A stretch of 64,000 bases of DNA from Desertifilum tharense IPPAS B-1220 (GCF_001746915.1 NZ_MJGC01000041.1:124001-188000), one strand, 5' to 3'; positions 37,374 to 46,564 are shown, counted from the stretch's first letter. The notes: generated from the letters alone by a model not told the origin. Numbers and translations: made by a program.

Positions 37374-38072
37374 CTACTCTTCGTAGTCGAGGAGAACTTG
37401 TACCCACTGGGGAGGCATGGGGATCGGGTTGCCTAGGCGTTCGAGGAGGAGGAAGGCGACGAGGTGAACGACGAATAGATAAATGGCGTTATTGATAATG
37501 ACCAGAACTAGCGCGATCGCTTGCACGAGGGTAAGGTTGGGTTGTGCGAGCAGGCCGAGGCGAAGGAAAATCCAGTCTAAGAGTTCTGTGACTTGTACCA
37601 TCATATACGTCCACAGATCGTCGCCCAACAAAATTGAAACCAACCAAATCCGGAAGAAGAAGCCAAAGGAGCCTAACAGGGTGCCTGTGGCAATGGAAAT
37701 CCACCACGGGGCTTGTCTGCGCCACATTGCGCCGAGTTGAATCCCTAAAAGACCAAAGGGAATTAGATATAAAATACTGCGGGTTGGCCCCATTAAGACG
37801 CTCAACAATAACCCTGACACAATGGTGGCCATGCTGGCGCTGCGAACTCCCCAGCGCAGATATACAAGCGCGATGGGTAAGGGAAAAAACATTCGCAATA
37901 CAGGCCCCATCGGGAAGTAGTAGTTGACCAGCCAAATTAAGCTGGCGGTGCTGGCGAGAAAAGCGGTTTCGACCAGCGGTAGGGGGCCTATCGGATCTTG
38001 AATTTCAGGAGGAGAGGTGTTATCTGGCTCTTGCGGGCGGTAGGGGGTGTTTTCTTCGTGTCGTTCATCCAT
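37374..38072 (-). CDS. DUF2232 family membrane protein
   Basis: About 232 residues from the ATG at 38072 (MDERHEENTPYRPQ). An acidic/polar N-terminus of about 30 residues precedes six or so hydrophobic segments: FPLPIALVYLRWGVRSASMA, ILYLIPFGLLGIQLGAMWRR and AIALVLVIINNAIYLFVVHL. This matches the DUF2232 (YybS-like) family, integral membrane proteins of unknown function. Confidence 0.8.
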   Translation of the reverse strand: MDERHEENTPYRPQEPDNTSPPEIQDPIGPLPLVETAFLASTASLIWLVNYYFPMGPVLRMFFPLPIALVYLRWGVRSASMATIVSGLLLSVLMGPTRSILYLIPFGLLGIQLGAMWRRQAPWWISIATGTLLGSFGFFFRIWLVSILLGDDLWTYMMVQVTELLDWIFLRLGLLAQPNLTLVQAIALVLVIINNAIYLFVVHLVAFLLLERLGNPIPMPPQWVQVLLDYEE

Positions 38073-38125
38073 CACTCAGTTTTGTCAACCATTAAACCCA
38101 ATGAAACGTTCTGAGAGCGCATTGT

Positions 38126-38611
38126 TCACGCCTTGGCTTGTAGGATCAGCACGGCACAGGGGGCATGATGAACTACATAATTACTGACGCTACCCAACAA
38201 CACCTCGGTGAGTCCAGTATGTCCTCGACGACCGATGACTATTAAGTCGGCTTGCCAATCGGCTGCGAGTTCGCAACAGCTTTGACCCACTAAACCGATC
38301 TTATACTCGGTTTGGGCTAGGATTTGGCGATCGCGACTTTGGCGGCTATAAGTTTGCAGCAATTGTTTTGCCTGTTCAATTTGTCGATCGATTAGGATTT
38401 GTTGGACTTGGTAGTCTCCCACGTTGACGCCGGTTGCGATCCCCGGTTCGAGCGGCGAGCCAATCGCTGGCGTTCCTAAGAGTTCGCTGCTGATGCAATG
38501 AAAGAGTTTGAGAGCCGCCCGATGAATTTGGGCAAGTTCTACCGCTTGGTTAAAAACGGCTTGACTCAAGGGAGAATCATCAACAGCCGCCAGGATTTTC
38601 TGAAAACTCAT
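38126..38611 (-). CDS. Universal stress protein (UspA family)
   Basis: A 161-residue single-domain Usp. FQKILAAVDDSPLSQAVFNQ opens the fold. The nucleotide loop reads GRRGHTGLTEVLLGSVSNYV near residue 130 and fits G-2x-G-9x-G(S/T), so ATP binding is expected. The strand end HHAPCAVLILQAK is typical. The gene lies between the DUF2232 and Crp-type genes, all on the same strand with short gaps. Confidence 0.93.
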   Translation of the reverse strand: MSFQKILAAVDDSPLSQAVFNQAVELAQIHRAALKLFHCISSELLGTPAIGSPLEPGIATGVNVGDYQVQQILIDRQIEQAKQLLQTYSRQSRDRQILAQTEYKIGLVGQSCCELAADWQADLIVIGRRGHTGLTEVLLGSVSNYVVHHAPCAVLILQAKA

Positions 38612-38648
38612 AGCATTTTGAGCCTGAACGCAGGATACAACAGCAGCA

Positions 38649-39350
38649 TTAGACCATCAATCGTTCGAGCGCGTGAAGTTCTGGAATGCAGAGGATATCG
38701 CGATCGCGCACGATCAATCCTTTCTTTTCCAGCTTACTCAAAACGCGCGTTACTGTTTCGCGCGCCAGACCGCTGAGGCTGCTGAGTTCGCGATGGGGAA
38801 GGTTGGGAATTTCTACCCCTTCGGTGGTGCGTTTGCCTTGTCCATCGGCTAAAAATAGCAAAATATCGGCCACTCGCGAGGTACTATCGGACTCGCGCAA
38901 CCGCAAGCGACGGTTGACTTGACGCAAACGTCTGGCCATCAGTTGAGCAAGGCGAATCCCCGCCATCGGTTCGGTATGGATCAGTTGGACAAAATCCTGA
39001 GCGGGCATATTGCCAATTAGCGTCGGTGCCAGGGTAATCACATCTGTAGAGCGGGGGACTTCTTCAAGGGGAGCCATTTCGCCAAATAACTCGCCTTTAC
39101 CGATAATGTTCAGGGTGACTTCCTTGCCGTCTAGATTATACGTCCGAATTTTGACCCAACCATCCAGAATGAAGTAAACCGAGCTACCCCAATCATTTTC
39201 GAGCAAAATCACTTGATTGGACGGATGCGATCGCAGCACAACATGAGCGATCGCTTTTTCGACCGTGGCTTCAGGAATGCCTTCAAAAAACGGCGCTGAA
39301 CGAATTAATTCGTTGGTGTTAGTTTCGCGGGAACCGAGTCGTTCTACCAT
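38649..39350 (-). CDS. Crp/Fnr family transcriptional regulator
   Basis: About 233 residues from the ATG at 39350 (MVERLGSRETNTNELI). The N-terminal cyclic-nucleotide-binding fold has VILLENDWGSSVYFILDGWV and GKGELFGEMAPLEEVPRSTD near residues 85-105. The C-terminal helix-turn-helix is PHRELSSLSGLARETVTRVL near 185-205. The cAMP pocket motif GELFGExA with R is followed by PRSTD, close to but not clearly identical to the canonical RxA(S/T), so ligand binding is uncertain. Its targets are unknown. The Usp gene follows directly. Confidence 0.9.
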   Translation of the reverse strand: MVERLGSRETNTNELIRSAPFFEGIPEATVEKAIAHVVLRSHPSNQVILLENDWGSSVYFILDGWVKIRTYNLDGKEVTLNIIGKGELFGEMAPLEEVPRSTDVITLAPTLIGNMPAQDFVQLIHTEPMAGIRLAQLMARRLRQVNRRLRLRESDSTSRVADILLFLADGQGKRTTEGVEIPNLPHRELSSLSGLARETVTRVLSKLEKKGLIVRDRDILCIPELHALERLMV

Positions 39351-39375
39351 AGGGCCTTTGAGCAAACGTAAGCGT

Positions 39376-39714
39376 TTAATGATGAATCCGATAGCGGCCC
39401 TGTTTCACATAAGCAGCAAGGGCCTCATCCCAACTGCTAATCTTATAGTTGGCTGTACCCGTCTTGACAACTTTAAAATCGGTTTTGGCTTTAGCCCCCT
39501 TAGCGTTTGAGTGGCACAATCTTGGTGTTGGCTCGACTTTTTCTGCCTCCTGAAGCCATGCTCTCACCGATCCTAACGGCAACCGATCGGAGGTTATGAG
39601 GTATAGGCTACTATTATTGACGGTCTTCTCCTGGCTTGTGTAATGAAAATACAAGTTGACACTCCCCAACCTCAAGGTACAGAAATTCTTGATTCGCAGT
39701 TTTAACTGACTCAC
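39376..39714 (-). CDS. Hypothetical protein
   Basis: A 112-residue open frame starting at GTG. It is basic, with no signal, span or family that I recognise (LRLGSVNLYFHYTSQEK, SSWDEALAAYVKQGRYRIHH). It lies 25 bases upstream of the Crp gene on the same strand, which argues it may be real, but its composition does not prove coding. Confidence 0.4.
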   Translation of the reverse strand: MSQLKLRIKNFCTLRLGSVNLYFHYTSQEKTVNNSSLYLITSDRLPLGSVRAWLQEAEKVEPTPRLCHSNAKGAKAKTDFKVVKTGTANYKISSWDEALAAYVKQGRYRIHH

Positions 39715-40063
39715 CAGGATGTTTCTAACCGGAATCGGAGTTTATCATTTTTGACCTAACTGCTAGACAGTATAATCGGCCTCTACAGAATTACCAGGAA
39801 CGCTCTAGAACCGAAGGCTATACAGAATTCCTGAAAGTTTTTCGATACTTGTAGGCAGAAGGCGCTAAATTGGAGTCAGGCTCGACACTCATCCGTCGGT
39901 CGATCTGCAACCCTCAATCAATAGAGGGCCGATCATCATACACAGTAAAAGGCTGGTACTGCTGACTCTAGCATGGGTTCAACGTCAGGGCTACAAACCT
40001 TATCGCATCGCCGTTTCGCTGTACCAACCATCTGGAGCGCAGCTCTAGCTAGGGGAAAAGGTT
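39715..40063. other. Non-coding leader of the acidic repeat protein gene
   Basis: This 349-base stretch separates divergent genes. TATAAT at 39771-39776 with TTGACC at 39751-39756 looks promoter-like, but the 14-base spacer is short. No RNA gene was recognised. Confidence 0.5.
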
Positions 40064-43000
40064 GTGACATCTCAAAACGATCAAATTCAAGCTTTAATTG
40101 CGGAAATTGACGACGTACTCCGCAAATCTAGCCCCCGGCTTCCTTGGGTGATGTCCGGAGATGTCATGCGCCAACGGCGCGTTTTAGAGCGGGTGCGAAA
40201 TTATCTGGCTTCCGTTCAACCGCGCTCAACTGACGAGCGTCCTTTGTTACCGAAACCTCGGCGAGCGATGCTGAGTGGAACGCGCGCGCCAGAACCCGCA
40301 CCAACAGCCATCCCAGCTAATTTCAATCAACAGCTCATTCAGTCGGTGATGCAAGATTTGCGGATAGCCGTCATTCAACCGCTGCAAGCCGATTTAGAAG
40401 ACTTACGCCAACAGCGAGAAGAATTACTCGCCCAAGTCCGACACCTCGAACGGCAACAAACCACCGCCAGTTTGTCCCAAGAATATGCTTCCCATCAACA
40501 AGCAACCGCAGAATTACTGCAAGTGTTGATGGATCGCTTGCAAGAGCGCCTGAGCCAGCAAGTCTCCCAAACCCTAGCCGAGTTAGCCAGCGATCGCCCC
40601 GCTACCTTACCGATCGTGCAACTGCCCCCCGGAGAACAGCCCGAAACCTTGCCCTTGTTGAACCCGCAGCAGCGTCTCGAACAACTGCGATCGCTCCAAG
40701 CGCAATCGGATCAAATTATTCTCTCGCTCGATAGCTCAATGCGAATTGTCTTTGACACCCTGCAAAGCAACCTCAAAAGCTATCATGAATCGCTCTCCCA
40801 AGGGATTGAAAAAATGCACGCCTTGGGGCAACAGGGAGAAGTGATGTTTAGCGCTTTAATTAAGCGTTTAGCTGAGGATTTAGGGCGCGAAACCTCAAGT
40901 TACCTGCAAACGCGCCCCGCACAGCACCCAGGCGCTAGCGAAGGACAGGCGACCATTTCTCCCTCTCTCCCGCCAGCCACCGTTCCCACCCCTCAGCCTT
41001 CCCCCGCAGCAGAGTTATCAATTGATTCTGGGGTTTTAGAAGAAGAAGCGCTAGAACTGCTCGATCTTACCTCCGAAGACTGGGAACTCAACGCCGACGA
41101 AATTGATATCTTACTCGAACGCGATCCGCACAGCGAGCCATCCCAGAACCGCACTCCCCCAGAGCAAACTCCGGAGGAAGCACCCTCTCCTCAAAAACCA
41201 AACGAAGCAGAAATTGATTCGGCTATTCAACTGCTCAATTTTCTCAACGATACCCCGGTTGCTTCAGCAGCAGACGAAGAACCTACCCCTGAAAGTAGCG
41301 CCGCATCCGTAACGCCAGAATCAGCCGAACTGCAAGATATTTACGAAGATTTATATGATGCCTTATTTGGCTCAGATGAATTAGCGCCCGCTCTGGATCG
41401 TACGTTAGAAGAGCAGCTAGGGTTAACCCACCCAGAACCCCCCGCAACGCCGCAACCGGATGAGCAACCCCCCTCCCCGACTCCCACAACATCCCAGGAG
41501 GAAATAGACAGTCCCCCAAAGTTGAATGAAACCGTTGACTCCGAGGCGAAGCTGCAAGGCGTCGCTGAATGGGTGAGTCGCGTCGAAAATGACTTATTTG
41601 GCGAATTGGCAGAACCCCCACCCGCAGAACCCCAGCCTGAGTGGAAAGGTGAGATTTCGCTGCAAGCCATTGAGCGATGGTTGTTCTCTGAAGAGCCTGT
41701 AACTGAGCGATCCGCAGAGAAATTGGCACCGAGGGCGATCGCAGCTAAACAAAGAAGCACTGGAATTGAGTCGGAAGCACGCGCTCTAGATTCAGAAACC
41801 TTAGCAAACTTTGTCGAGTTATTTGGCGAAGAGGATCTTGAAGAAGAACAACAGCAAGCTTTGGCAGAGGAGACGGGTTTTAGCGTAGAAATTTCGGGAA
41901 TCTTAAGCCGCGAGTTAATGAGTCTAACCGATGAGTCATCGGAACCCCCCAGACGCTATGGCGAAGATATCTTTATTCCGGCTTCCCCTGAAGAAAGTTT
42001 GCTGCCAACCGAACAAGAGGCGCTAGAGCGAACCACTTGGAGTTTTTGGCCCGATTCAACTACGCTAGAACAATTGCAAGCGGATCTGTCGAGTTTAGAG
42101 GAATTGGGTCAACCTCAAACGTTTTCAGCAACAACGCGCCTGTCTTCGTCCTCGCAGGCTGTTGAGTTAAATTCTAAGCACCCTGATGTTGAAGCGTTCC
42201 CTCAGAGTTTGTTGAACTCAGACTCCGTGATGCTGGATGCGTTTATTGAGGATATGGGGGAGACGGCTAGCGATGCAACTGCCAACGCTATTGAAGAGTC
42301 TTCTGGGGAGTTGACAAACCATTCTGCTCAAGAGGCGATCGCATTTGATGAGTTCGCACTCGATAAAGAACAAACCCCAGAGGAAGACGCCTTCACCGTT
42401 GATGCTTTTAGCCGCGTTCTAGAAGAACCTTCCCAGGAAGTTACGGACGATATATCGGAAGAGGCGATCGCATTTGATGAGTTCCGAGTCGATAAAGAAC
42501 AAACCCCAGAGGAAGACGCCTTCACCGTTGATGCTTTTAGTCGCGTTCTAGAAGAACCTTCCCAGGAAGTTACGGACGATATATCGGAAGAGGCGATCGC
42601 ATTTGATGAGTTCCGAGTCGATAAAGAACAAACCCCAGAGGAAGACGCCTTCACCGTTGATGCTTTTAGTCGCGTTCTAGAAGAACCTTCCGACGACGTA
42701 CCCGAAGAAGCCGTCATTCTAGAAGAAATAACGCTAGATGCGTTTATGGATGAGATGGAGGCGGACGATCCCTCAGCCGCCAGCGGGGATGAACCCTTAA
42801 CGACTCCCTTTGATGTCCCTAGTGCTGACCCATTTTTAACCGGATCGCTAGAGAATCCCCCACAGAACAATCAACCGGCCCAAAAGCAGAACCCATCCCG
42901 TTCTCTAGGCGATGTTGATACTCAAAATCTGACGATTGGTAATGCTTTTAATAACTTTCTTTCAGAGTCTAAGCCGAACGAGGAACCGGATAACTTCGAG

Positions 43001-43069
43001 AGTTCGATGTTAGAGTTCTTAGACACAGACTTGCCAACAGCCGAAAAAAAAAAGAGACTTGACTCTTGA
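40064..43069 (+). CDS. Large acidic coiled-coil/repeat protein of unknown function
   Basis: A 1001-residue protein with a GTG start preceded by AGGGGAAAAGGTT. Residues 1-50 hold a conserved-looking helical module (SPRLPWVMSGDVMRQRRVLE). Residues 85-290 are Gln/Leu-rich and helical with coiled-coil character (IQPLQADLEDLRQQREELLA). From about 300 on it is strongly acidic and low in complexity, rich in Glu, Asp, Pro and Ser. Three near-identical 43-residue repeats lie at about 757-879 (EDAFTVDAFSRVLEEPS). No signal peptide or membrane span is seen. The Hsp70-like gene and pgsA follow on the same strand. I infer a scaffold or client of the Hsp70-like partner; the function is unknown. Confidence 0.82.
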   Translation: MTSQNDQIQALIAEIDDVLRKSSPRLPWVMSGDVMRQRRVLERVRNYLASVQPRSTDERPLLPKPRRAMLSGTRAPEPAPTAIPANFNQQLIQSVMQDLRIAVIQPLQADLEDLRQQREELLAQVRHLERQQTTASLSQEYASHQQATAELLQVLMDRLQERLSQQVSQTLAELASDRPATLPIVQLPPGEQPETLPLLNPQQRLEQLRSLQAQSDQIILSLDSSMRIVFDTLQSNLKSYHESLSQGIEKMHALGQQGEVMFSALIKRLAEDLGRETSSYLQTRPAQHPGASEGQATISPSLPPATVPTPQPSPAAELSIDSGVLEEEALELLDLTSEDWELNADEIDILLERDPHSEPSQNRTPPEQTPEEAPSPQKPNEAEIDSAIQLLNFLNDTPVASAADEEPTPESSAASVTPESAELQDIYEDLYDALFGSDELAPALDRTLEEQLGLTHPEPPATPQPDEQPPSPTPTTSQEEIDSPPKLNETVDSEAKLQGVAEWVSRVENDLFGELAEPPPAEPQPEWKGEISLQAIERWLFSEEPVTERSAEKLAPRAIAAKQRSTGIESEARALDSETLANFVELFGEEDLEEEQQQALAEETGFSVEISGILSRELMSLTDESSEPPRRYGEDIFIPASPEESLLPTEQEALERTTWSFWPDSTTLEQLQADLSSLEELGQPQTFSATTRLSSSSQAVELNSKHPDVEAFPQSLLNSDSVMLDAFIEDMGETASDATANAIEESSGELTNHSAQEAIAFDEFALDKEQTPEEDAFTVDAFSRVLEEPSQEVTDDISEEAIAFDEFRVDKEQTPEEDAFTVDAFSRVLEEPSQEVTDDISEEAIAFDEFRVDKEQTPEEDAFTVDAFSRVLEEPSDDVPEEAVILEEITLDAFMDEMEADDPSAASGDEPLTTPFDVPSADPFLTGSLENPPQNNQPAQKQNPSRSLGDVDTQNLTIGNAFNNFLSESKPNEEPDNFESSMLEFLDTDLPTAEKKKRLDS
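42332..42700 (+). repeat. Three tandem 129-bp in-frame repeats
   Basis: Units begin with GAGGCGATCGCATTTGATGA at 42332, 42461 and 42590, an exact 129-base period (43 codons). Units 2 and 3 are almost base-identical, and each carries a HIP1 GCGATCGC. The third unit breaks off after GAAGAACCTTCC. Confidence 0.9.
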
Positions 43070-43154
43070 GCCTCTAGACCAGACCGTAGCCACAAACATT
43101 CAGTCTGATGATGTCCGCGTCAGTTTATCATCTGCAAACCATTCACAAGCACCT

Positions 43155-44951
43155 ATGAGCGATCGCATTTGGTATGTGGGGATTGATTTTGGGACAACCG
43201 GGATTTCTGCGGTCTTACTTAATGCAGCCACCCAACTCACTTATCCGCTTTACTGGATAGAGAGCGACCAACTCGGTTCAACTAGCACGACACCCACCTT
43301 AAAAAAACACTTTCGCCTCACGCCAGCCATTTACCTATCGGTGATTGAAGGCGAACCCTCGCAAGCCTTAGCGGTTCCTCATCAAGCTTCTAGCGCCTCT
43401 TGGTCGGTTGGGCCGTTGGCGCTTAAAATTGCCAATGCGACAGCGGATCGATCGGATTCGGGTTTGTTACTCCACAACCTCAAACCTTTACTGAAACTGG
43501 CAACGCCTTACTATTGTCCGGAGACAGAACAATGGGAACCGATCTTACAATGGTCGCCAACCCAACAGGTTTCGATGGGATGGATACGTCAAGCACTCCA
43601 AGCACTGTTTACCGCCATGACTCCCCTGTCTTCCCAGGTGTGGTTATATAGTGCGGCGTCGGGATTAGATAACCAAACGTTTCGGGAAGCTACAGAAAAT
43701 CTAGGGGGAGTGATTTTGGGATGTCCCGCCTATTGGCCCGATACTTATCGGTTTAATCTGCGCGAGGCAATTTTAGGAGCAAAGTTAGTAGAACATCCCG
43801 AACAGGTCGTGTTTATTGAAGATGCGATCGCCACGATCTTATCGGAATTGCGCGATACGGCGGCCGGATATCAGTGGCGCGGTCATACCCTGGCGATCAA
43901 CTCCGGCGCAACAATGACAGAATTGGTGTTAGTCGATCTTCCCAACCAACACCAAAAACTCACCCACCCAGACTTTAAGCTGCGAAGCTTCGCCTACGGG
44001 GGTCAAGCCATTGACCAAGATATCATCAGCCAACTGTTTCTTCCCCAAGCGGAGGAGACGCTGTGCGAAGACCTGAATATTCCCCTAGAAAGCTGGCCAA
44101 CGCCTGGAGAAGCTAACCTAGAACAGCGCTATCGCTTGCAACGAGACTTAGAAAGCACTCTTTTAGGTCGCGCCTTGCTGCATTTAGCGGGTCATGTAAA
44201 GCAAGTCTTGCAGCATCAAGACCGCTATCAGTGCAAGTTGGGGAAAGATCGCACCTTTCATCTACGGCGCAAAGAGTTGGAAATGCAGGTGTTTCTCCCC
44301 TTCATGCGCCGCCTAAATCAGGAGTTTAACGCGCTATTAAGCGAAACAGGGGTTGCGACTCAAGGGATTCAGCAGGCGATGTGTACGGGGGGAACGGCTT
44401 CAATTGGGCCGATTACCCGGTGGTTGCGGCAAAAATTGCCGAGTGCAGCTATTATCCAAGATACCTATCCGGCCGATCGTTCGCCCGGTTGCAGTCGGGT
44501 GGCGTATGGGTTGGCGACGTTAGCGTTTTATCCTCAAATTCTGGAATTGTCGCGCCAGCAATATCACGATTATTTCTTGCTGCGCGAATTGCTGAAAAAT
44601 TTACCCACTCAGCCAACCTCTGCCCAGCAAATTCTACAACGGTTGGAGCGTCAAGGGATTAATACGCGCTTTTGTGCCAAACAGGTTGTTAGTTTTTTGG
44701 AAGGTAAGTTACCTCCAGGTTTGGTTCCTACAGATTGTCCCTCTCTATTGGCGACAACTGCGGCGCAAAATCCCGATTATCAGGTGTTGAGCGCTGCGCC
44801 CCTGTTTGAGAAAACCGAAGATCGGACTTATAATGCAAATTCGGTTCAGTGCGATCGCGCGCGTCAATATCTCGATCGCATTCTCGAAGGGTCTGTGCAA
44901 ACCTTAGAGGAACCCTATACCGTCAGGTTAGGACTTACCCGTAAATCATGA
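43155..44951 (+). CDS. Hsp70/actin-fold ATPase-like protein
   Basis: About 598 residues from the ATG at 43155 (MSDRIWYVGIDFGTTG). An in-frame TTG at 43059, overlapping the upstream gene by 11 bases, is the other choice. The phosphate-1 loop GIDFGTTGISAVL lies at residues 8-20, where DnaK has it. VVFIEDAIATILSEL resembles the connect region, and CTGGTASIGPI the adenosine loop. At the phosphate-2 position, where Hsp70 has DLGGGT, this protein has INSGATMTEL, so ATP hydrolysis may be weakened. There is no typical substrate-binding domain or EEVD-like tail; the C-terminal 150 residues are of unknown fold. It overlaps pgsA by 4 bases. Confidence 0.82.
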   Translation: MSDRIWYVGIDFGTTGISAVLLNAATQLTYPLYWIESDQLGSTSTTPTLKKHFRLTPAIYLSVIEGEPSQALAVPHQASSASWSVGPLALKIANATADRSDSGLLLHNLKPLLKLATPYYCPETEQWEPILQWSPTQQVSMGWIRQALQALFTAMTPLSSQVWLYSAASGLDNQTFREATENLGGVILGCPAYWPDTYRFNLREAILGAKLVEHPEQVVFIEDAIATILSELRDTAAGYQWRGHTLAINSGATMTELVLVDLPNQHQKLTHPDFKLRSFAYGGQAIDQDIISQLFLPQAEETLCEDLNIPLESWPTPGEANLEQRYRLQRDLESTLLGRALLHLAGHVKQVLQHQDRYQCKLGKDRTFHLRRKELEMQVFLPFMRRLNQEFNALLSETGVATQGIQQAMCTGGTASIGPITRWLRQKLPSAAIIQDTYPADRSPGCSRVAYGLATLAFYPQILELSRQQYHDYFLLRELLKNLPTQPTSAQQILQRLERQGINTRFCAKQVVSFLEGKLPPGLVPTDCPSLLATTAAQNPDYQVLSAAPLFEKTEDRTYNANSVQCDRARQYLDRILEGSVQTLEEPYTVRLGLTRKS

Positions 44952-45478
44952 ATTTACCCACTTGGATTACTCTGTCTCGATTGCTTGGCGTTCCCGTTCT
45001 GTTATATGGGTTGGCGCATCCTACCCTCACGAGTCGCTGGGTGTGTTTGGCGGTGTTTTTGCTGGCGGCGGGAACGGATTGGTTGGATGGGTATTTGGCA
45101 CGCAAACTCAATCAAGTCACGGATTTGGGTAAGTTTCTCGATCCGTTGGTGGATAAGTTTCTGGTGTTAGCGCCGTTGATGTCGCTGATTGAGTGGGGAG
45201 TGGTTCCGGCGTGGGGGGTGTTTTTAATTTTGGCACGGGAGTTGGCGATCGCGGGATGGCGGGTGAACCAAACTCAGATTTCTGGCGCTAATCTGTGGGG
45301 AAAGCTGAAAACGGTGAGTCAAATTTTAGCGGTTTCTCTGCTGATTGCACCCCTAGGCGCGCAATGGGAAGTTGTGGCGAAGGGTGCCTTTTGGCTGGCG
45401 GTGGCGCTAACCCTGATTTCGGGTTTGATTTATATTATTCCCAGTTCGGCGACGACTGAACCCACAGCCAAAGTCTAA
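44948..45478 (+). CDS. pgsA: CDP-diacylglycerol--glycerol-3-phosphate 3-phosphatidyltransferase
   Basis: A 176-residue CDP-alcohol phosphatidyltransferase that makes phosphatidylglycerol phosphate, precursor of PG, the only phospholipid of cyanobacterial thylakoids. The full motif DGx2ARx8Gx3Dx3D is present (TDWLDGYLARKLNQ then TDLGKFLDPLVDK, about residues 40-68). There are about five membrane spans. The ATGA overlap with the Hsp70-like gene means translational coupling. The last codons (TEPTAKV, stop) also occur in the tandem repeats downstream. Confidence 0.93.
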   Translation: MNLPTWITLSRLLGVPVLLYGLAHPTLTSRWVCLAVFLLAAGTDWLDGYLARKLNQVTDLGKFLDPLVDKFLVLAPLMSLIEWGVVPAWGVFLILARELAIAGWRVNQTQISGANLWGKLKTVSQILAVSLLIAPLGAQWEVVAKGAFWLAVALTLISGLIYIIPSSATTEPTAKV

Positions 45479-45935
45479 GTCGCGTAGGTTGGGTTGAGGC
45501 ACGAAACCCAACTCAGAAGAGGGAGTTGGGAATTAGGAGTTGGGGGTTGGGGAAGGATGGGGAAGAAGGCAGTCGAGTCGGTTGGGTTCAGCCACAGCCA
45601 AAGTCTAAGTCGCGTAGGTTGGGTTGAGGTACGAAACCCAACTCAGAAGAGGGAGTTGGGAATTAGGAGTTGGGGGTTGGGGAAGGATGGGGAAGAAGGC
45701 AGTCGAGTCGGTTGGGTTCAGCCGCAGCCAAAGTTTAAAGTTGAGGTACGAAACCCAACACAATCCTTGCTAATGTTGGGTTACGCTAACGCTAACCCAA
45801 CCTACGGCTGAACCCACAGCCAAGGTTTAAGTCGCGTAGGTTGGGTTGAGGCACGAAACCCAACACAATCCTTGCTAATGTTGGGTTACGCTAACGCTAA
45901 CCCAACCTACGGCTGAACCCACAGTTAAAGTTTAA
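45479..45935. repeat. Tandem repeat block that copied the pgsA 3' end
   Basis: Two copies of a 130-base unit start at 45479 and 45609 with GTCGCGTAGGTTGGGTTGAG. They include GGGAGTTGGG-type short repeats and end in CAGCCAAAGTCTAA, the same bases as the pgsA end. Then come two copies of a second unit (ACGAAACCCAACACAATCC...CAACCTACGGCTGAACCCAC) at about 45740-45940. GTTGGGTT/AACCCAAC palindromes recur throughout. Confidence 0.88.
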
Positions 45936-45942
45936 AGTGGCT

Positions 45943-46554
45943 TTAGGATTTAACAAGTAAAAATACGCCAACTGCAAGGGTAATGCACCCGGCGACTTGA
46001 TTAAGGCCTTTACGGATATTTGCACTCATCAGCACTCTAGCTTGATTTGCCATGAACGCATAACTGAGTTTAACGCCTCCGACGGCAGTCGCGGCGATCG
46101 CGATAACGATTGCGGTATCCAAGGGGGTAATTTGCGACAAATCGAGAAAAGCGGGAAAAAAGCCTAAGTAAAATAAGGTGGCTTTTTGATCGGCTAAGGT
46201 AATGGAGAGTCCTGTCAAAAAACTCGCTAGCCAAGACGATTTTCCGATGGTTTGGGTTTCTACTTTCTCAGGTTTTGAGCGATATAATCCTATCCCTAAA
46301 AGGATAAGATACGCACCGCCCAAATAGCGAATTAGGAAAAATAAATTTCCCATTGTCTCTGCCAGAAACGACAATCCCCAGATAGCAATTAGAATGAATA
46401 CAACATCGCCGCAGACAATTCCTAGAGTAGTAAAAGCACCCTGAATAAACCCAAATGTTGCCGATCGGGTAGAAACAGTTAACACGCTGATACTCGGAAC
46501 CAATGCTAGAATAACCATTGCACCAAAAAGGGCGATCGCACTACTCAATGTCAT
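45943..46554 (-). CDS. LysE/RhtB family amino-acid exporter-like protein
   Basis: About 203 residues from the ATG at 46554 (MTLSSAIALFGAMVILALVP). Six hydrophobic segments are visible, along with family signatures: a proline-rich first helix (LALVPSISVL), GIVCGDVVFILIAIWGLSFL, YLGGAYLILLGIGLYRS and SFLTGLSITLADQKATLFYL. LysE proteins export amino acids or related small molecules; the substrate is unknown. It ends beside the repeat block and starts 10 bases from the histidine kinase stop. Confidence 0.9.
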   Translation of the reverse strand: MTLSSAIALFGAMVILALVPSISVLTVSTRSATFGFIQGAFTTLGIVCGDVVFILIAIWGLSFLAETMGNLFFLIRYLGGAYLILLGIGLYRSKPEKVETQTIGKSSWLASFLTGLSITLADQKATLFYLGFFPAFLDLSQITPLDTAIVIAIAATAVGGVKLSYAFMANQARVLMSANIRKGLNQVAGCITLAVGVFLLVKS

Positions 46555-46564
46555 GTTCAAAAAA

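Noticed and set aside
37119..37436. 105-codon plus-strand ORF
   Set aside because: Encoded by short tandem repeats (ELGTRNSEL-type peptides) and running into the end of the DUF2232 gene.
39751..39776. TTGACC...TATAAT promoter as a firm call
   Set aside because: The spacer is only 14 bases; kept as a remark, not a feature.
42328..42870. Serine-rich minus-strand ORF across the 129-bp repeats
   Set aside because: Antisense reading of the repeat units in the 1001-residue gene.
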